The notes beneath the pieces were generated by a model. That model saw only the letters and a list, made by a program, of their open reading frames with translations, searched no databases and was not told where the DNA came from. A stretch of DNA of 64,000 nucleotides from Candidatus Bathyarchaeota archaeon (GTDB taxonomy: Archaea > Thermoproteota > Bathyarchaeia > Bathyarchaeales > Bathycorpusculaceae). The stretch is taken from contig JALHSQ010000095.1 of the NCBI GenBank assembly GCA_022865885.1, forward strand, positions 26,953-90,952, in the 5' to 3' direction. Both the position numbers and the translations under genes were made by a program. Shown one piece after another: positions 1 to 9,318 of this stretch. The first letter of the stretch is position 1, and the number at the start of each line of letters is the position of its first letter.

Positions 1-858
1 ATAGACGATTTTGTCATATATCGGTTGGACGTAACTAGATTCTTGGTGGTCTTTAATGCGAGTAACCGCGAAAAAGATCACACTTGGTTAGTCAGAAATG
101 CTAAAGGCTTCAACGTAAGAATTGAAGACGTCTCTGATAACGTGGCTATGCTTGCAGTCCAAGGACCAAATGCTGCAAGAATTCTTCAGGAACTCTCTAC
201 AGAAGACTTGAGTAAGATCGAGCGATTCAAGTGTGACAAAACAAGACTAGCCGGCGTTGAATCTTTTCTCGCCAGGACTGGCTACACAGGTGAGGACGGA
301 TTCGAGATTTTCGTCTGGGATGCTACATTGGCAAAACCGGACAACGCCCTAAAAGTGTGGAAAACCACCCTCGAGTCTGCAAAGTCCTTCGAGATAGAAC
401 CCTGCGGTCTAGGTGCCAGGGACACATTAAGACTTGAGGCGGGTCTATGCTTATACGGAAATGACATAAACGAAAACATAAACCCCTTGGAAGCTGGTTT
501 GGGTTTTGTAGTCAAACTCCAGAAAACCAGTTTCATAGGAAAAGAAGCATTGCAGAATCAGAAGAATGAGGGGCTTAAACGAAAGCGGGTTGGAATAATC
601 CTGACGGAGCAAGGTGTTCCACGACCAGGCTTTGAAATACTCAACGATAAGGACGAAACAATAGGTCACTTGACAAGCGGAACATTCTCGCCACTACTCA
701 AACGCGGCATAGGAATGGGCTACACGGAGCCATCGAAAGCTCAAGAAGGAAACATCGTAAAGATAAGAATACGCGAAAAGCAGATGAGAGCGAAGATCGC
801 TGCATTTCCCTTGTACGATGCCGAAAAATACGGTTACAAACGAAAAACTGCTATGTAG
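1..858 (+). CDS. gcvT: Aminomethyltransferase (glycine cleavage T protein), 5' end cut by the window
   Basis: T protein of the glycine cleavage system; it takes the aminomethyl group from lipoyl-H protein and passes a one-carbon unit to a pterin (tetrahydrofolate or an archaeal equivalent), releasing ammonia. The frame is open from base 1, and the first residues (IDDFVIYRLD) already match the folate-binding domain, so the true start lies outside the window; the TTG at 25 is not the start. Family motifs visible are VQGPNAARIL, RTGYTGEDGFE and LGARDTLRLEAG, followed by the C-terminal barrel (RVGIIL, GHLTSGTFSP). About 285 residues are present, roughly the last three quarters. No gcvH or gcvP is seen; the next gene belongs to glycosylation. 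Confidence 0.93.
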   Translation: MDDFVIYRLDVTRFLVVFNASNREKDHTWLVRNAKGFNVRIEDVSDNVAMLAVQGPNAARILQELSTEDLSKIERFKCDKTRLAGVESFLARTGYTGEDGFEIFVWDATLAKPDNALKVWKTTLESAKSFEIEPCGLGARDTLRLEAGLCLYGNDINENINPLEAGLGFVVKLQKTSFIGKEALQNQKNEGLKRKRVGIILTEQGVPRPGFEILNDKDETIGHLTSGTFSPLLKRGIGMGYTEPSKAQEGNIVKIRIREKQMRAKIAAFPLYDAEKYGYKRKTAM

Positions 859-923
859 AAAGATATGTGCCCTTCGCTATTGTCTCTCCAATTTGAAAGA
901 TACGTGCAAGTAGCTTTAACCAC

Positions 924-3227
924 GTGGTCCTTTCACTCACCGCAAGGATAATAAAACACCTCAATAATCTCAGTAGGAGAGATGAATCTTCAATGAAGCT
1001 GCCAAGCATATCGAGAGAGCGTGTCAAGGATGACTTGAAGAGCCTTGGGAAACTGCGTTTGAAAGTAAATCACAACTCGTTACTCACTTTCTCGGTTCTG
1101 ACCCTTGTTCTTTTCGTGGCTTTTGTAATACGAATATTCCCTATCCGATGGGAAATAGGGTTAGGTTCATTGCATCTTTCTGAATTCGATCCATACTATC
1201 AGTACAGCTTGACGAAATACATGGTGGAGCATGGATTGTTTTCGCCTTACTGGCCTACACAATGGGTTGACTACCAAAGATGGTATCCTGGCGGGATAAA
1301 CATGGGTGAATCTTTGTCATCATTGCCCATGACTACAGCGGTGGTCTATTCCCTGATCTCAGCTTTAGGAGTCAATATTGACCTGATGAGTTTTTGTTCG
1401 CTTGTGCCCGTCTTTTTCGGCACATTAGCCGTTTTGGTTCTCTATTATCTTGGGAAGGATATTGGGGGGAGGTCTGTCGGAATGCTTGCTGCCCTCTTCT
1501 TGGCCCTAAGTCCGTCTGTTATTCAAAGAACTGGTCTTGGCTTCTTTGACACTGAGACAATAGGCTTGTTCTCTCTACTGTTGTTCAGTCTCCTATTCCT
1601 GAGGGCAATTGAGCAAGAGAGGTCAATTGGTTCCGCAATTAAGTATTCACTTGGCTCTGCAGCCACCTTAGCATACTTCATAATGGGGTGGGGTGCAGCG
1701 TACTATATAGTAGGATTGGCCGTTCTTTTTGTCTTTGTACTGATACTGATAAGACGATACTCACGGCGTCTGCTCTTAACATACAGTATTACATTCGGTT
1801 TAGGGCTATTGATGATAATCATAAATCCCTATTTGTCTACTGGATACCTGACAAGTTACGCTGTCTTGCCGGTCGCAGGGGTCTTCGTTATACTCTGCTT
1901 GAGTGAGTTGGTAACCAACTTGGCTTCGGCGAGAGCTAAAGTCTTGTTTTTTGGGGTAGTGCTGGCTGCGTTGGTTGGCAGCTTCGTTTCGCTTTGGGCT
2001 TTGGGTTATATGTCAAGCATAGCTGGAAAGTTCTTGACGGTGATAGATCCCTTCTTGCGGGAGGCCAATCCCTTGGTGGAATCTGTTGCTGAGCATAAAT
2101 TATCCGCATGGGGGTCGATCTACTACGACTTCGGAATTATTATACTCTTTTTCGTTGTGGGTTTGTTTTTCGTTTCGAGGAATCTCAACAACAAGAATCT
2201 ATTTCTATTGCTTTTCGGTTTGACTACAGTCTATTTCGCTTCTTCCATGGTGCGGCTGGAGGTAATCTTGGCTCCTGCATTTGGTGTTCTCGCTGCACTT
2301 GGAATCGTGGGAATACTGCGTCCGTTTGTGACTCTCTTAAAAGAGCCACCCAGACTAACCGTTAAGAAGAAGTTCGGACTTGAACATGTTGGAAAGGAGT
2401 TCAGCGGAACTGCTGTTTTCCTGATATTCTTACTTCTGATGACAAATCTTGCTTTCGCACCACAGTCTGGAGGAGTTCCCAAAGTCTACAGGCAATCCTA
2501 TACCCCGGTAACGATCACTGCGGGCAGCCTCCCCATAGCGCCCAACGAGCCAGTTCGAGAGTGGTTAGACATGTTGGAGTGGACTAGGAGCAATTTGGGA
2601 TCCAAAGCGGTTGTTTGCAGCTGGTGGGACTATGGATATTGGCTGACGATGCTGGGCAACGTTACCTCTCTTGCAGATAACGCGACAATAAATGCCACTC
2701 AAATCGAGAACATAGGCTTCATTTTCATGGCCAATGAGTCACAAGCTTTGAAGATGCTGAAGTCATATGACGCGAAATACATCCTCGTGTTCACGGTTCT
2801 TGGCCTCGGGACTTCTTCTACTACTGGAGAGAACTATGCAGCGTGGGCTGGTTACGGCGACGAAGGTAAATGGTCGTGGATGGCAAGGATCTCAGGTGGG
2901 GAAGAGCAACGATTCATGGATACAGGCTGGATGGATACGGAATCATCATGGGTCAATGAGACTAAGTTTGGCAACTATTCCAACAACCAATGGGTATGGA
3001 ACGATTTTGGGGTAAATTCCACAGTATATAAGCTGATGAGCTGGGGGAAGAATCGATGGTGCAATACGAACGGCATTACTGATGCAAATGCAGCCAACGT
3101 CACTCAGCCGACGTATTTTGAGGAGGCGTACTTTGCTGGTCTTAGTCTGAGTGCTTCAGATGCCTCAAGTAAGTATGGCGGACTGATTCCACTGGTTTGT
3201 CTTTACAAGATCAACTACCCTGATTGA
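924..3227 (+). CDS. aglB: AglB/STT3-type oligosaccharyltransferase
   Basis: Membrane enzyme moving a lipid-linked glycan to Asn in N-X-S/T sequons on the outer face of the cytoplasmic membrane. About 767 residues: a short basic N terminus, some 12-13 hydrophobic segments to about residue 520, then a soluble external domain. The first acidic motif is SEFDPYYQY near residue 88, and the catalytic WWDYG is at residues 567-571 inside SWWDYGYW. The C-terminal domain itself carries several N-X-S/T sequons. The GTG at 924 gives the longest frame; ATG at 993 has an AGGAG 13 bases upstream and is an equally good start. It overlaps the following GlcNAc-1-phosphate transferase by one base, so lipid-glycan synthesis and transfer are co-transcribed. 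Confidence 0.93.
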   Translation: MVLSLTARIIKHLNNLSRRDESSMKLPSISRERVKDDLKSLGKLRLKVNHNSLLTFSVLTLVLFVAFVIRIFPIRWEIGLGSLHLSEFDPYYQYSLTKYMVEHGLFSPYWPTQWVDYQRWYPGGINMGESLSSLPMTTAVVYSLISALGVNIDLMSFCSLVPVFFGTLAVLVLYYLGKDIGGRSVGMLAALFLALSPSVIQRTGLGFFDTETIGLFSLLLFSLLFLRAIEQERSIGSAIKYSLGSAATLAYFIMGWGAAYYIVGLAVLFVFVLILIRRYSRRLLLTYSITFGLGLLMIIINPYLSTGYLTSYAVLPVAGVFVILCLSELVTNLASARAKVLFFGVVLAALVGSFVSLWALGYMSSIAGKFLTVIDPFLREANPLVESVAEHKLSAWGSIYYDFGIIILFFVVGLFFVSRNLNNKNLFLLLFGLTTVYFASSMVRLEVILAPAFGVLAALGIVGILRPFVTLLKEPPRLTVKKKFGLEHVGKEFSGTAVFLIFLLLMTNLAFAPQSGGVPKVYRQSYTPVTITAGSLPIAPNEPVREWLDMLEWTRSNLGSKAVVCSWWDYGYWLTMLGNVTSLADNATINATQIENIGFIFMANESQALKMLKSYDAKYILVFTVLGLGTSSTTGENYAAWAGYGDEGKWSWMARISGGEEQRFMDTGWMDTESSWVNETKFGNYSNNQWVWNDFGVNSTVYKLMSWGKNRWCNTNGITDANAANVTQPTYFEEAYFAGLSLSASDASSKYGGLIPLVCLYKINYPD

Positions 3228-4111
3228 TGAAGGACGACAGCTTGTTTCCGAAAGCTCCTGACCAACATAAGCCAAATAAGCCCCTCATTCCAAACGGTTT
3301 AGGCGTCTTCTACGTCTTGATCAGCACAACCTATCTTTTTCTCGTTTACTTCTTTGACATAGTCAAAGTGTCAAATGGTGTGTCCACACCTCTAACATTG
3401 GCAGTCTGCATTCTGTTTGGAGGTTTCATGGGTTTATTGGATGATTGGATTGACGTCAAATGGCGATACAAGGCTTTTCTTCCTCTGATCGCTGCTATCC
3501 CGCTCATTTCACTGGCTTTCAAGCTTGGATTGCGAACAACTGTATCAATCCCCCTCTTAGGCACATTGGACTTCGGCGTGTACTACTATTTCCTGATAAT
3601 TCCACTGCTCGTGACAATAATCACTAATACTGTGAATCAGCTCGGCGGCCTGAATGGTCTGGAGACGATTTGCCCAGCAATAGTTATCATCGGGTTTATG
3701 TATGCTTCAGGACCGCAAGCGGTCCTTCTTTATGGGCCATTAGCGGTGTGGCTTGTGTTGGCTTATTTGAATTTCAGAGGAAAAATCTTTGTAGGTAACA
3801 CTGGTTCCTTCGCAATAGGAATGACACTGGCTGCATATGCGATCATTTCAGATCTGAAACTCGATCTAGCAGTCTCGATTTTACCATATGTATTGAACTC
3901 TTCGCTCATTCTCTTGACCTTCTTTCTCTTCAGAAAAAAAGCCAGTGTTCTCTTTGATGGAAAGAAGCTTTCTTCTGACCACGTAAGAAGTTTGGTGACC
4001 CTCATAACGTACCATCGCCATTTGACAGAGAAGCAGGTTGTTACGGCACTATCACTTCTATTTGCAGCTTCAACCTTCGTTGCCTTATTTATTCGGTGGA
4101 TAGCCACTTAG
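3227..4111 (+). CDS. GlcNAc-1-phosphate transferase family protein (GPT/Alg7/AglH-like)
   Basis: Polytopic enzyme expected to transfer a sugar-1-phosphate from UDP-GlcNAc (or similar) to a dolichyl/polyprenyl phosphate, the first step in building the glycan used by AglB. Diagnostic motifs: HKPNKPLIPN near the N terminus, GLLDDWID (Mg-binding DDxxD), NTVNQLGGLNGLE and VGNTGSF. The protein is about 294 residues. The family normally has one membrane helix before the HKPNKP segment; here a TGA at 3221-3223 in the same frame sits directly before TTG 3224 / ATG 3227, so that first helix is absent. The start overlaps the aglB stop (TGATG), which points to translational coupling. Confidence 0.88.
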   Translation: MKDDSLFPKAPDQHKPNKPLIPNGLGVFYVLISTTYLFLVYFFDIVKVSNGVSTPLTLAVCILFGGFMGLLDDWIDVKWRYKAFLPLIAAIPLISLAFKLGLRTTVSIPLLGTLDFGVYYYFLIIPLLVTIITNTVNQLGGLNGLETICPAIVIIGFMYASGPQAVLLYGPLAVWLVLAYLNFRGKIFVGNTGSFAIGMTLAAYAIISDLKLDLAVSILPYVLNSSLILLTFFLFRKKASVLFDGKKLSSDHVRSLVTLITYHRHLTEKQVVTALSLLFAASTFVALFIRWIAT

Positions 4112-4344
4112 GATTTCGTTAAGGAACCCTGAAGTCAGTTAGGTGCCCAAGCCTGCTAGGACTGATCTGGTTTGCCGCCGCCGCGATGACAAGCCCGGAA
4201 ATGGAGGTTTGGATAAAGGAATCTGGTTAAATGGCCTTTTGCAGCTTCAAATACCCGACAGATCCAGCGATTGAAGCTACGATTGTTCAAGAACGGTTAC
4301 CACGCAATACTTAATATTCTAGGATTGCTTTTTCTATGCTATCT

Positions 4345-4375
4345 GGCGGGTGAGTGGGCCTCCACCCGTTCCGCC
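4345..4375 (+). promoter_or_regulatory. GC-rich hairpin just upstream of the queT-like gene
   Basis: A two-step hairpin can be drawn: GGCGG (4345-4349) pairs with CCGCC (4371-4375), and inside it GTGG (4354-4357) pairs with CCAC (4362-4365) around a GCCT loop. It lies about 18 bases before a perfect AGGAGGTG at 4393-4400. It could control access to that ribosome-binding site, but it does not match a riboswitch consensus I know. The pairing is seen; the regulatory role is inferred. Confidence 0.35.
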
Positions 4376-4405
4376 ACGACAAACCCCGGCGTAGGAGGTG
4401 AAAGA

Positions 4406-4966
4406 GTTAAGATTGAGAGTAGAAGTCTAACACTGACGGCGGTATTTGCCGCCTTGTATGTTGTGTTGAATGTTCTTCAAATGGTTTCAGTCGGCAATCC
4501 AACTGTCTATGGACCAATTCAATTGCGAGTAGCAGATTGCCTAATTGCTTTGGTTGCCCTGTTTGGCTGGCCTGCTGTTGGTGGAGTTACTCTGGGCTGT
4601 TTTATCGTCAACGCCTACTATTTCCTTGGGGTTCAGGACGTTATCTTTGGGCCGATCGCTAATCTGATTGCAGCATGCATAATTCTGCTGCTTCATAGAC
4701 ATCGATTCATCGGTTGCATTGCAGGAGCCTTGCCCATAGGACTCATGGTCGGGGCTTATCTCTCAATATTCTTTCCGTTTCTCACACCACCCGAAGTTCT
4801 CAGCGTTTTGCCAGCAATTGCAGCCATGATTGTCAGCTTAACAATAAGCAGTTTGATTGCAATCGCAGGAATCGGCTATCTATTGCTCACGGTCATAAGC
4901 AGACCAAGCATCCTCGGACCGCTAGAGTCGAGAGGGCTGAAAACTACTTTAAAACGTAAGGGCTGA
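4406..4966 (+). CDS. QueT-like ECF transporter substrate-binding (S) protein
   Basis: Six-helix membrane protein resembling the QueT family of ECF S components, proposed to carry queuosine precursors (preQ1/preQ0). The typical N terminus SRSLTLTAVFAALYVVLN is followed by YGPIQLRVAD, which matches the QueT signature. The start is odd: the best Shine-Dalgarno (AGGAGGTG, 4393-4400) sits seven bases before GTT at 4406, which is not a normal initiator. The frame stays open back to a TTG at 4271, but those 45 codons overlap a GC-rich hairpin and resemble nothing, so I start at 4406. Archaeosine or queuosine metabolism is the likely context. The ECF energising module of this window lies 46 kb away (50790-53274). 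Confidence 0.75.
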   Translation, partial: VKIESRSLTLTAVFAALYVVLNVLQMVSVGNPTVYGPIQLRVADCLIALVALFGWPAVGGVTLGCFIVNAYYFLGVQDVIFGPIANLIAACIILLLHRHRFIGCIAGALPIGLMVGAYLSIFFPFLTPPEVLSVLPAIAAMIVSLTISSLIAIAGIGYLLLTVISRPSILGPLESRGLKTTLKRKG

Positions 4967-7648
4967 CTACATGAAGCGTTCAAGCTTTGTCAGTCCTATT
5001 ATCTCTTCAAAGTCTAAACCTAATGCGTCCAAGACTTGGTCAAATGTTGAATGTAGGTAATCTACATACTTGTCAACGTCAATCTCATTTTTTGTCGCCA
5101 GATTCACTGGTTTCACGTGTGGTTCCTTTGTGATTTTTACAAAGCTTATCAGGTCGCCAGCTTTTAGTTCAGTGCCATTATCTTTCAGCATTCTTGCGGC
5201 TCTCACATGTTGCGGAGTAGTTTTCTTGTAACTGTCCAAACCATCGCCCAGAGTCACATTGAATGCAAGTTCACTCATGTTTTCCCATTCTCGTCTTTTC
5301 AATTTCATGTAACAATCGCGGACGATCTCATTAATGTCCTTCTTCGCGCCTTGAAAATCTGTGGGAGTCTTCACCGCTGCTAAACGCTGCTTCATTTTTC
5401 CGAAAGCGTTCTTGATGAAGGGTGGAATATGTCGTTTCTTTCCCGTCAACCCTTTTACGTCAACTGTTCCGTCCTCTAAGACTCCAAGATAGTTCTTTTT
5501 CCGTGAACTGAAGGCTGCGAACCTGTAAACCTTGTCAACATCCAAGCTCATCTTCAATTCATTCTCGGTCCAATGGGCTAGTTCCTCGATTTGCTGTTTT
5601 GAGGGATTCTTCAGAAAAAGACTATCCGTGTCTCCATAGAGCACTTGAATGTTGAACTGTTTAGCTTTGCCAAGTATCTGAGTTATATAGTGACGCCCAA
5701 TAGCAGCCGTTGCCTCCGCTACAGGAGGGCAATAGAGGTCAAAACTGTCGGCCCCAAATACTCCGTAACTAGCGTTCAAGATAACTTTGAGTGCTCCCTG
5801 CGTAATGTTATACCAGCTTCGCAAATCATCAGACAATGTCTTGTCTCTCGATTTCGGTTTGTACCATTGCACTCGTAAGTCTCTAAGTGAGCCGACTAGG
5901 AGGCTTTCCAAGGCTCGTTTTTTCGTGCACACCCAATGCGGTGTATCTGGGATCAAATTGGTGCGACATTCTGGATGCGAGCACAGGATGGACTCATAAC
6001 CTAGATTCCAGACCTTCATTATTGATGGATACAGACTTGGGAAATCCATGACTGCAACGTTGAAATGCACGCCTGGTGTTGGGTCGACAACTATAGCGCC
6101 TTTGTACTTCTTACCCTTAATTATCGCTTTGGTGGCTGTCTTGCCTTTTACTGCAAGAATATCTTGTGTATTGGGTATCAGCATATTCCGTCTTCTGTGT
6201 TCACGGTGCAGAAAGTTTCTTATCCAACGCGAAACGCCTTGGCGACTGACGTCATCCATAGGCATGCTGCTAATTCTGGCCAAGACCAGAATGAGTTTCA
6301 TAACAAGTTCATCTTCGAAATCTGTGAGTCTAAAAGTTATCTCTGCGTCTCTGAAGCAGTATCTGGCGAGTTCTGTGTAAGTTAGCTCACCAAACGGTTT
6401 GCCAAGCTTCAATTTTTCGGTTTGAATGAGGGCCTTGCCGACATCATTAAGCGTGACATCCCTGTAACGGTTGTTGAACGCATAGATTTGGATTGACCGG
6501 TTGAAGAAGAACTTGTACAGGTCAACATGTACACCGTAGCTTAATAGGCAAGTCCGTTTTCCAACTTCTATCGGGATCTCACTTCGCTTGAACCCAAGGT
6601 TTAGTGCTCTATGAGCCAGATAACGCAGGTCGAAGTCGTCACCGTTGAACGTCAAGACAAAGGGATAATCCCACAAGGCCTCGAAAATGACTCTTATGAG
6701 TTTATCTTCAGCGTCAAAATACTCAACGTTTACGTCAGGTGGTAGGCGCTCTGCACCCTCACGCACGCCTTCTCGTCTCAAGAGCAGAACCCTATTTTGT
6801 CCATCTGAACTGCAGAGTGAAACACAGATTACTTGGTAAGCGGCTTCTTGCGGGTCAGGAACCCTCGTTGCGACGGGTGCGACAACTTCTATGTCTAAAG
6901 CTACGCGACGAAACTTCGGAGCAGGATACTCCAGAAGTCTGGCCCATTCGTCAATAAACTCCAGTTCTTCGGCTGTCGCATTCTTGTAGATTTCCCGGAT
7001 CTGACCTTTTATCGTCTTTTCCTTTTCTTCCAAGTTCTCTGGAACAAGATTACCCTTCCTGACTCGGTAGATCATGCCGGGCAAAAGGTTTCTGTCGTAG
7101 ATGTATGATTCATAGTACTTTATTTTGGATTCCCAGACTTTGATTTTCTCCTGTTCTATCGGTGTATCTGAGACCTTGGGGAAGTCTTCAGGGATTATGT
7201 CCCTTATGCATCCTGACGGGCGCCCACCGATGGCTAGCGGATCCGTGGTGAGGATTTTCGTCACTCTTACGTTTTTGTTTGAGAGTGCATCGAATTTCTC
7301 CACAATTTCAAAGCGGTCAAAACCTTCGTGCTGAACCACGCGATTGATTCTTTCAAGCTCATAGGGTGAGAGGTTCGTCAAGCAATATGGCTGGTGTCCC
7401 GTATTGTCATACCAGAAGTAGATGCGGCAGGACTCTGGTTCATAGAGTTTGATCACTGCTTTTCTGGCTCGGCCATTATAGGTGGCTGAAACAAAATAGG
7501 AGGCCGGCAGATTCTCAGGTGCTACTAGGGGAAAAGCATGTCTCGTGTTTTCTTTTGTTCTTGTTCTCATTTGAGCTGAAGCTGACGCTTTTTCGTTTGT
7601 GAATCCATCGTCTACCTTCGAGTACTCCTCTAGATGCCTTTGCGCCAT
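4967..7648 (-). CDS. polB: B-family replicative-type DNA polymerase with 3'-5' exonuclease
   Basis: DNA-dependent DNA polymerase of 893 residues. Exonuclease motifs are all present: LDIEV (D252, E254), FNGDDFDL (near 334-341, D338) and YCFRDAE (D434). Polymerase motif A is MDFPSLYPSIM (D535), motif B is KVILNASYGVFG (621-632) and motif C is YGDTDS (671-676, both Asp present), so both activities look intact. A palm insertion has the cysteines CSHPEC and HWVC seen in other archaeal PolB proteins. It is transcribed alone, convergent with the QueT-like gene and divergent from the rRNA methyltransferase. The ATG start at 7648 is unambiguous. Confidence 0.96.
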   Translation of the reverse strand: MAQRHLEEYSKVDDGFTNEKASASAQMRTRTKENTRHAFPLVAPENLPASYFVSATYNGRARKAVIKLYEPESCRIYFWYDNTGHQPYCLTNLSPYELERINRVVQHEGFDRFEIVEKFDALSNKNVRVTKILTTDPLAIGGRPSGCIRDIIPEDFPKVSDTPIEQEKIKVWESKIKYYESYIYDRNLLPGMIYRVRKGNLVPENLEEKEKTIKGQIREIYKNATAEELEFIDEWARLLEYPAPKFRRVALDIEVVAPVATRVPDPQEAAYQVICVSLCSSDGQNRVLLLRREGVREGAERLPPDVNVEYFDAEDKLIRVIFEALWDYPFVLTFNGDDFDLRYLAHRALNLGFKRSEIPIEVGKRTCLLSYGVHVDLYKFFFNRSIQIYAFNNRYRDVTLNDVGKALIQTEKLKLGKPFGELTYTELARYCFRDAEITFRLTDFEDELVMKLILVLARISSMPMDDVSRQGVSRWIRNFLHREHRRRNMLIPNTQDILAVKGKTATKAIIKGKKYKGAIVVDPTPGVHFNVAVMDFPSLYPSIMKVWNLGYESILCSHPECRTNLIPDTPHWVCTKKRALESLLVGSLRDLRVQWYKPKSRDKTLSDDLRSWYNITQGALKVILNASYGVFGADSFDLYCPPVAEATAAIGRHYITQILGKAKQFNIQVLYGDTDSLFLKNPSKQQIEELAHWTENELKMSLDVDKVYRFAAFSSRKKNYLGVLEDGTVDVKGLTGKKRHIPPFIKNAFGKMKQRLAAVKTPTDFQGAKKDINEIVRDCYMKLKRREWENMSELAFNVTLGDGLDSYKKTTPQHVRAARMLKDNGTELKAGDLISFVKITKEPHVKPVNLATKNEIDVDKYVDYLHSTFDQVLDALGLDFEEIIGLTKLERFM

Positions 7649-7952
7649 CTCGGTTCTTGACCTAGTTAGCCTTATGAACTGCTGGGTTAAAATCTCTTGC
7701 TGAGATGCCTAGGCTCAGGTTTTCTCTGCTGGGATCCGTTCATAACAGTGCTATATGTGAAATATCCAATACCAGAGCGGCGATTTTTCGCCGCGAATAA
7801 CGCTTGAATTGCTTTGATAATCACACGAAAGATTGTACATTTGTGCTTTTCATTCATCCACACACTGTACAATAGATTCTTCAAGTCACAAATCAAAAGA
7901 AGTGTCTTCAGTCTTATCTACATCCTCGCCATAGTTTAGTGTGTGAAAAAGC
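7649..7952. other. Divergent intergenic region polB / rRNA methyltransferase
   Basis: About 300 bases between the start codons of two divergent genes, so it must hold both promoters. A 69-codon minus-strand frame inside it has no recognisable features and no good ribosome-binding site, and I do not call it. No RNA gene or clear operator is visible. Confidence 0.5.
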
Positions 7953-9302
7953 TTGCTTAAAGATGCTTGGATGCTTGCCATCGAAACTCTGAGCTGGATG
8001 GAAATGCAGAAGCTAAGCGAAAGATCGGCCATCGCCAAAACAGTTAGACAACTAGATGTGAGCGATTCTGACGCTGTGCGCCTTGCCTATAGACTAGTGT
8101 GTGAAACGGTTAGACGACGTAACTATATAGACCGATATATCAACAAAGTTGCTAAGCCTCGGACTGTTGGCGAATATGAGTTGGGCATCCAAGCTTTCCT
8201 GCGACTTTACGTTTATCAGACAAGAATTGCTAGAAAGTGGTCTAGGCCTAATGTTGAGGAAGCTGAAACTATAGTCAAATTGGTTCGGTCCATTTTGGGT
8301 TGGAGAACTACCAAGGAAGTCGAGTCCATTCTAGGAGAACTGCTGACACAAGAACCTGACATAGTCCTTGAGGGGGCAACTGATGAAGAAAAAGTCGGGT
8401 TGTCAACATTTCACCCAGTATGGTTCGTGAAATACTGTTTCAACCTCTTCGGAAGGAGCAATGCCGTAATCATGCTTGAAGCAGACAACCAGACTCTGCC
8501 AACTTACATAAGATTGAATACGCTCAGAGCCAGTGAAGACGTGATTCTGGAGAAACTTGCAGCAGAAGGCATCCAGATCAAGAAGGTTGAGCATTTACGA
8601 TTTGCCTATGAAATCAAGAATACAAGAGCGCCACTAACAGGAACAACAAGTTTCCAAGAAGGCTTGTTTTACATTCAAGACAAGGCAAGCTGTTTTGCAG
8701 CAGAGGTCGCCAATCCCCAACCAGGCATGACGCTTCTGGAAGTCTGTGCCGCTCCAGGAGCCAAGACGACGTACTTGGCTCAACTAATGCAGAATCGAGG
8801 GGCAATCTATTCTATAGACTATTCAAAACGAAGAATGGGCATTTGGAAGAGAGAAGTCGGCCAAATGGGCGTCAAAATTGCTGAACCAGTTATTGCGGAC
8901 GCGTGCGAGTTGTCACCCTTGACGAAAGAGGCAGACGTTGTCGTGCTCGATCCACCTTGCACAGGTAGTGGAAACTTCGTGAGATCGCCTTCATCCAAAT
9001 GGAGGCTTACAAGTCGTTCCATTGACAAAATGGCAGAGATTCAATGGAGAATGTTGGAAAAAAGTGCGGAGAACGTGAAACCGGGTGGTACTTTGGTCTA
9101 CTCTACGTGTAGCATAACCCTTGAGGAAAATGAGATGCTTGTAGAGAAATTCTTGAAAAGAAACTGTGATTTCTTACTGGCTGAGGCAACTCCCAAGATT
9201 GGTTTGCCAGGGTTAAGAGGTCTCGATATGTGTCAGAGACTTTTTCCTCATATTCACATGTGTAATGGCTTTTTCATTGCCAAGCTCATCAAGAATCTTT
9301 AA
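7953..9302 (+). CDS. NusB domain-RsmB type RNA cytosine-C5 methyltransferase
   Basis: SAM-dependent m5C methyltransferase of the NOL1/NOP2/Sun family with an N-terminal NusB-like RNA-binding domain (about residues 1-140), the architecture of bacterial RsmB. The Rossmann part carries the SAM motif EVCAAPGAKT, the catalytic DPPCTGSG (motif IV cysteine) and YSTCSI (motif VI cysteine), so it should be active on rRNA or tRNA. About 449 residues from TTG 7953; ATG 7971 is an alternative start giving MLAIETLSWME. It ends 16 bases before the convergent agmatinase gene. Confidence 0.9.
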   Translation: MLKDAWMLAIETLSWMEMQKLSERSAIAKTVRQLDVSDSDAVRLAYRLVCETVRRRNYIDRYINKVAKPRTVGEYELGIQAFLRLYVYQTRIARKWSRPNVEEAETIVKLVRSILGWRTTKEVESILGELLTQEPDIVLEGATDEEKVGLSTFHPVWFVKYCFNLFGRSNAVIMLEADNQTLPTYIRLNTLRASEDVILEKLAAEGIQIKKVEHLRFAYEIKNTRAPLTGTTSFQEGLFYIQDKASCFAAEVANPQPGMTLLEVCAAPGAKTTYLAQLMQNRGAIYSIDYSKRRMGIWKREVGQMGVKIAEPVIADACELSPLTKEADVVVLDPPCTGSGNFVRSPSSKWRLTSRSIDKMAEIQWRMLEKSAENVKPGGTLVYSTCSITLEENEMLVEKFLKRNCDFLLAEATPKIGLPGLRGLDMCQRLFPHIHMCNGFFIAKLIKNL

Positions 9303-9318
9303 CGCCAATTCCCTAACT

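Noticed and set aside
4112..4300. Possible riboswitch or SRP-RNA-like element (GCCCGGAA at 4193-4200)
   Set aside because: SRP helix 8 needs the asymmetric AGCAGC loop, which is absent, and no TPP, preQ1 or cobalamin consensus is found.
7687..7896. 69-codon minus-strand frame between polB and the methyltransferase
   Set aside because: No Shine-Dalgarno, no family features, and it occupies the only space for two divergent promoters.
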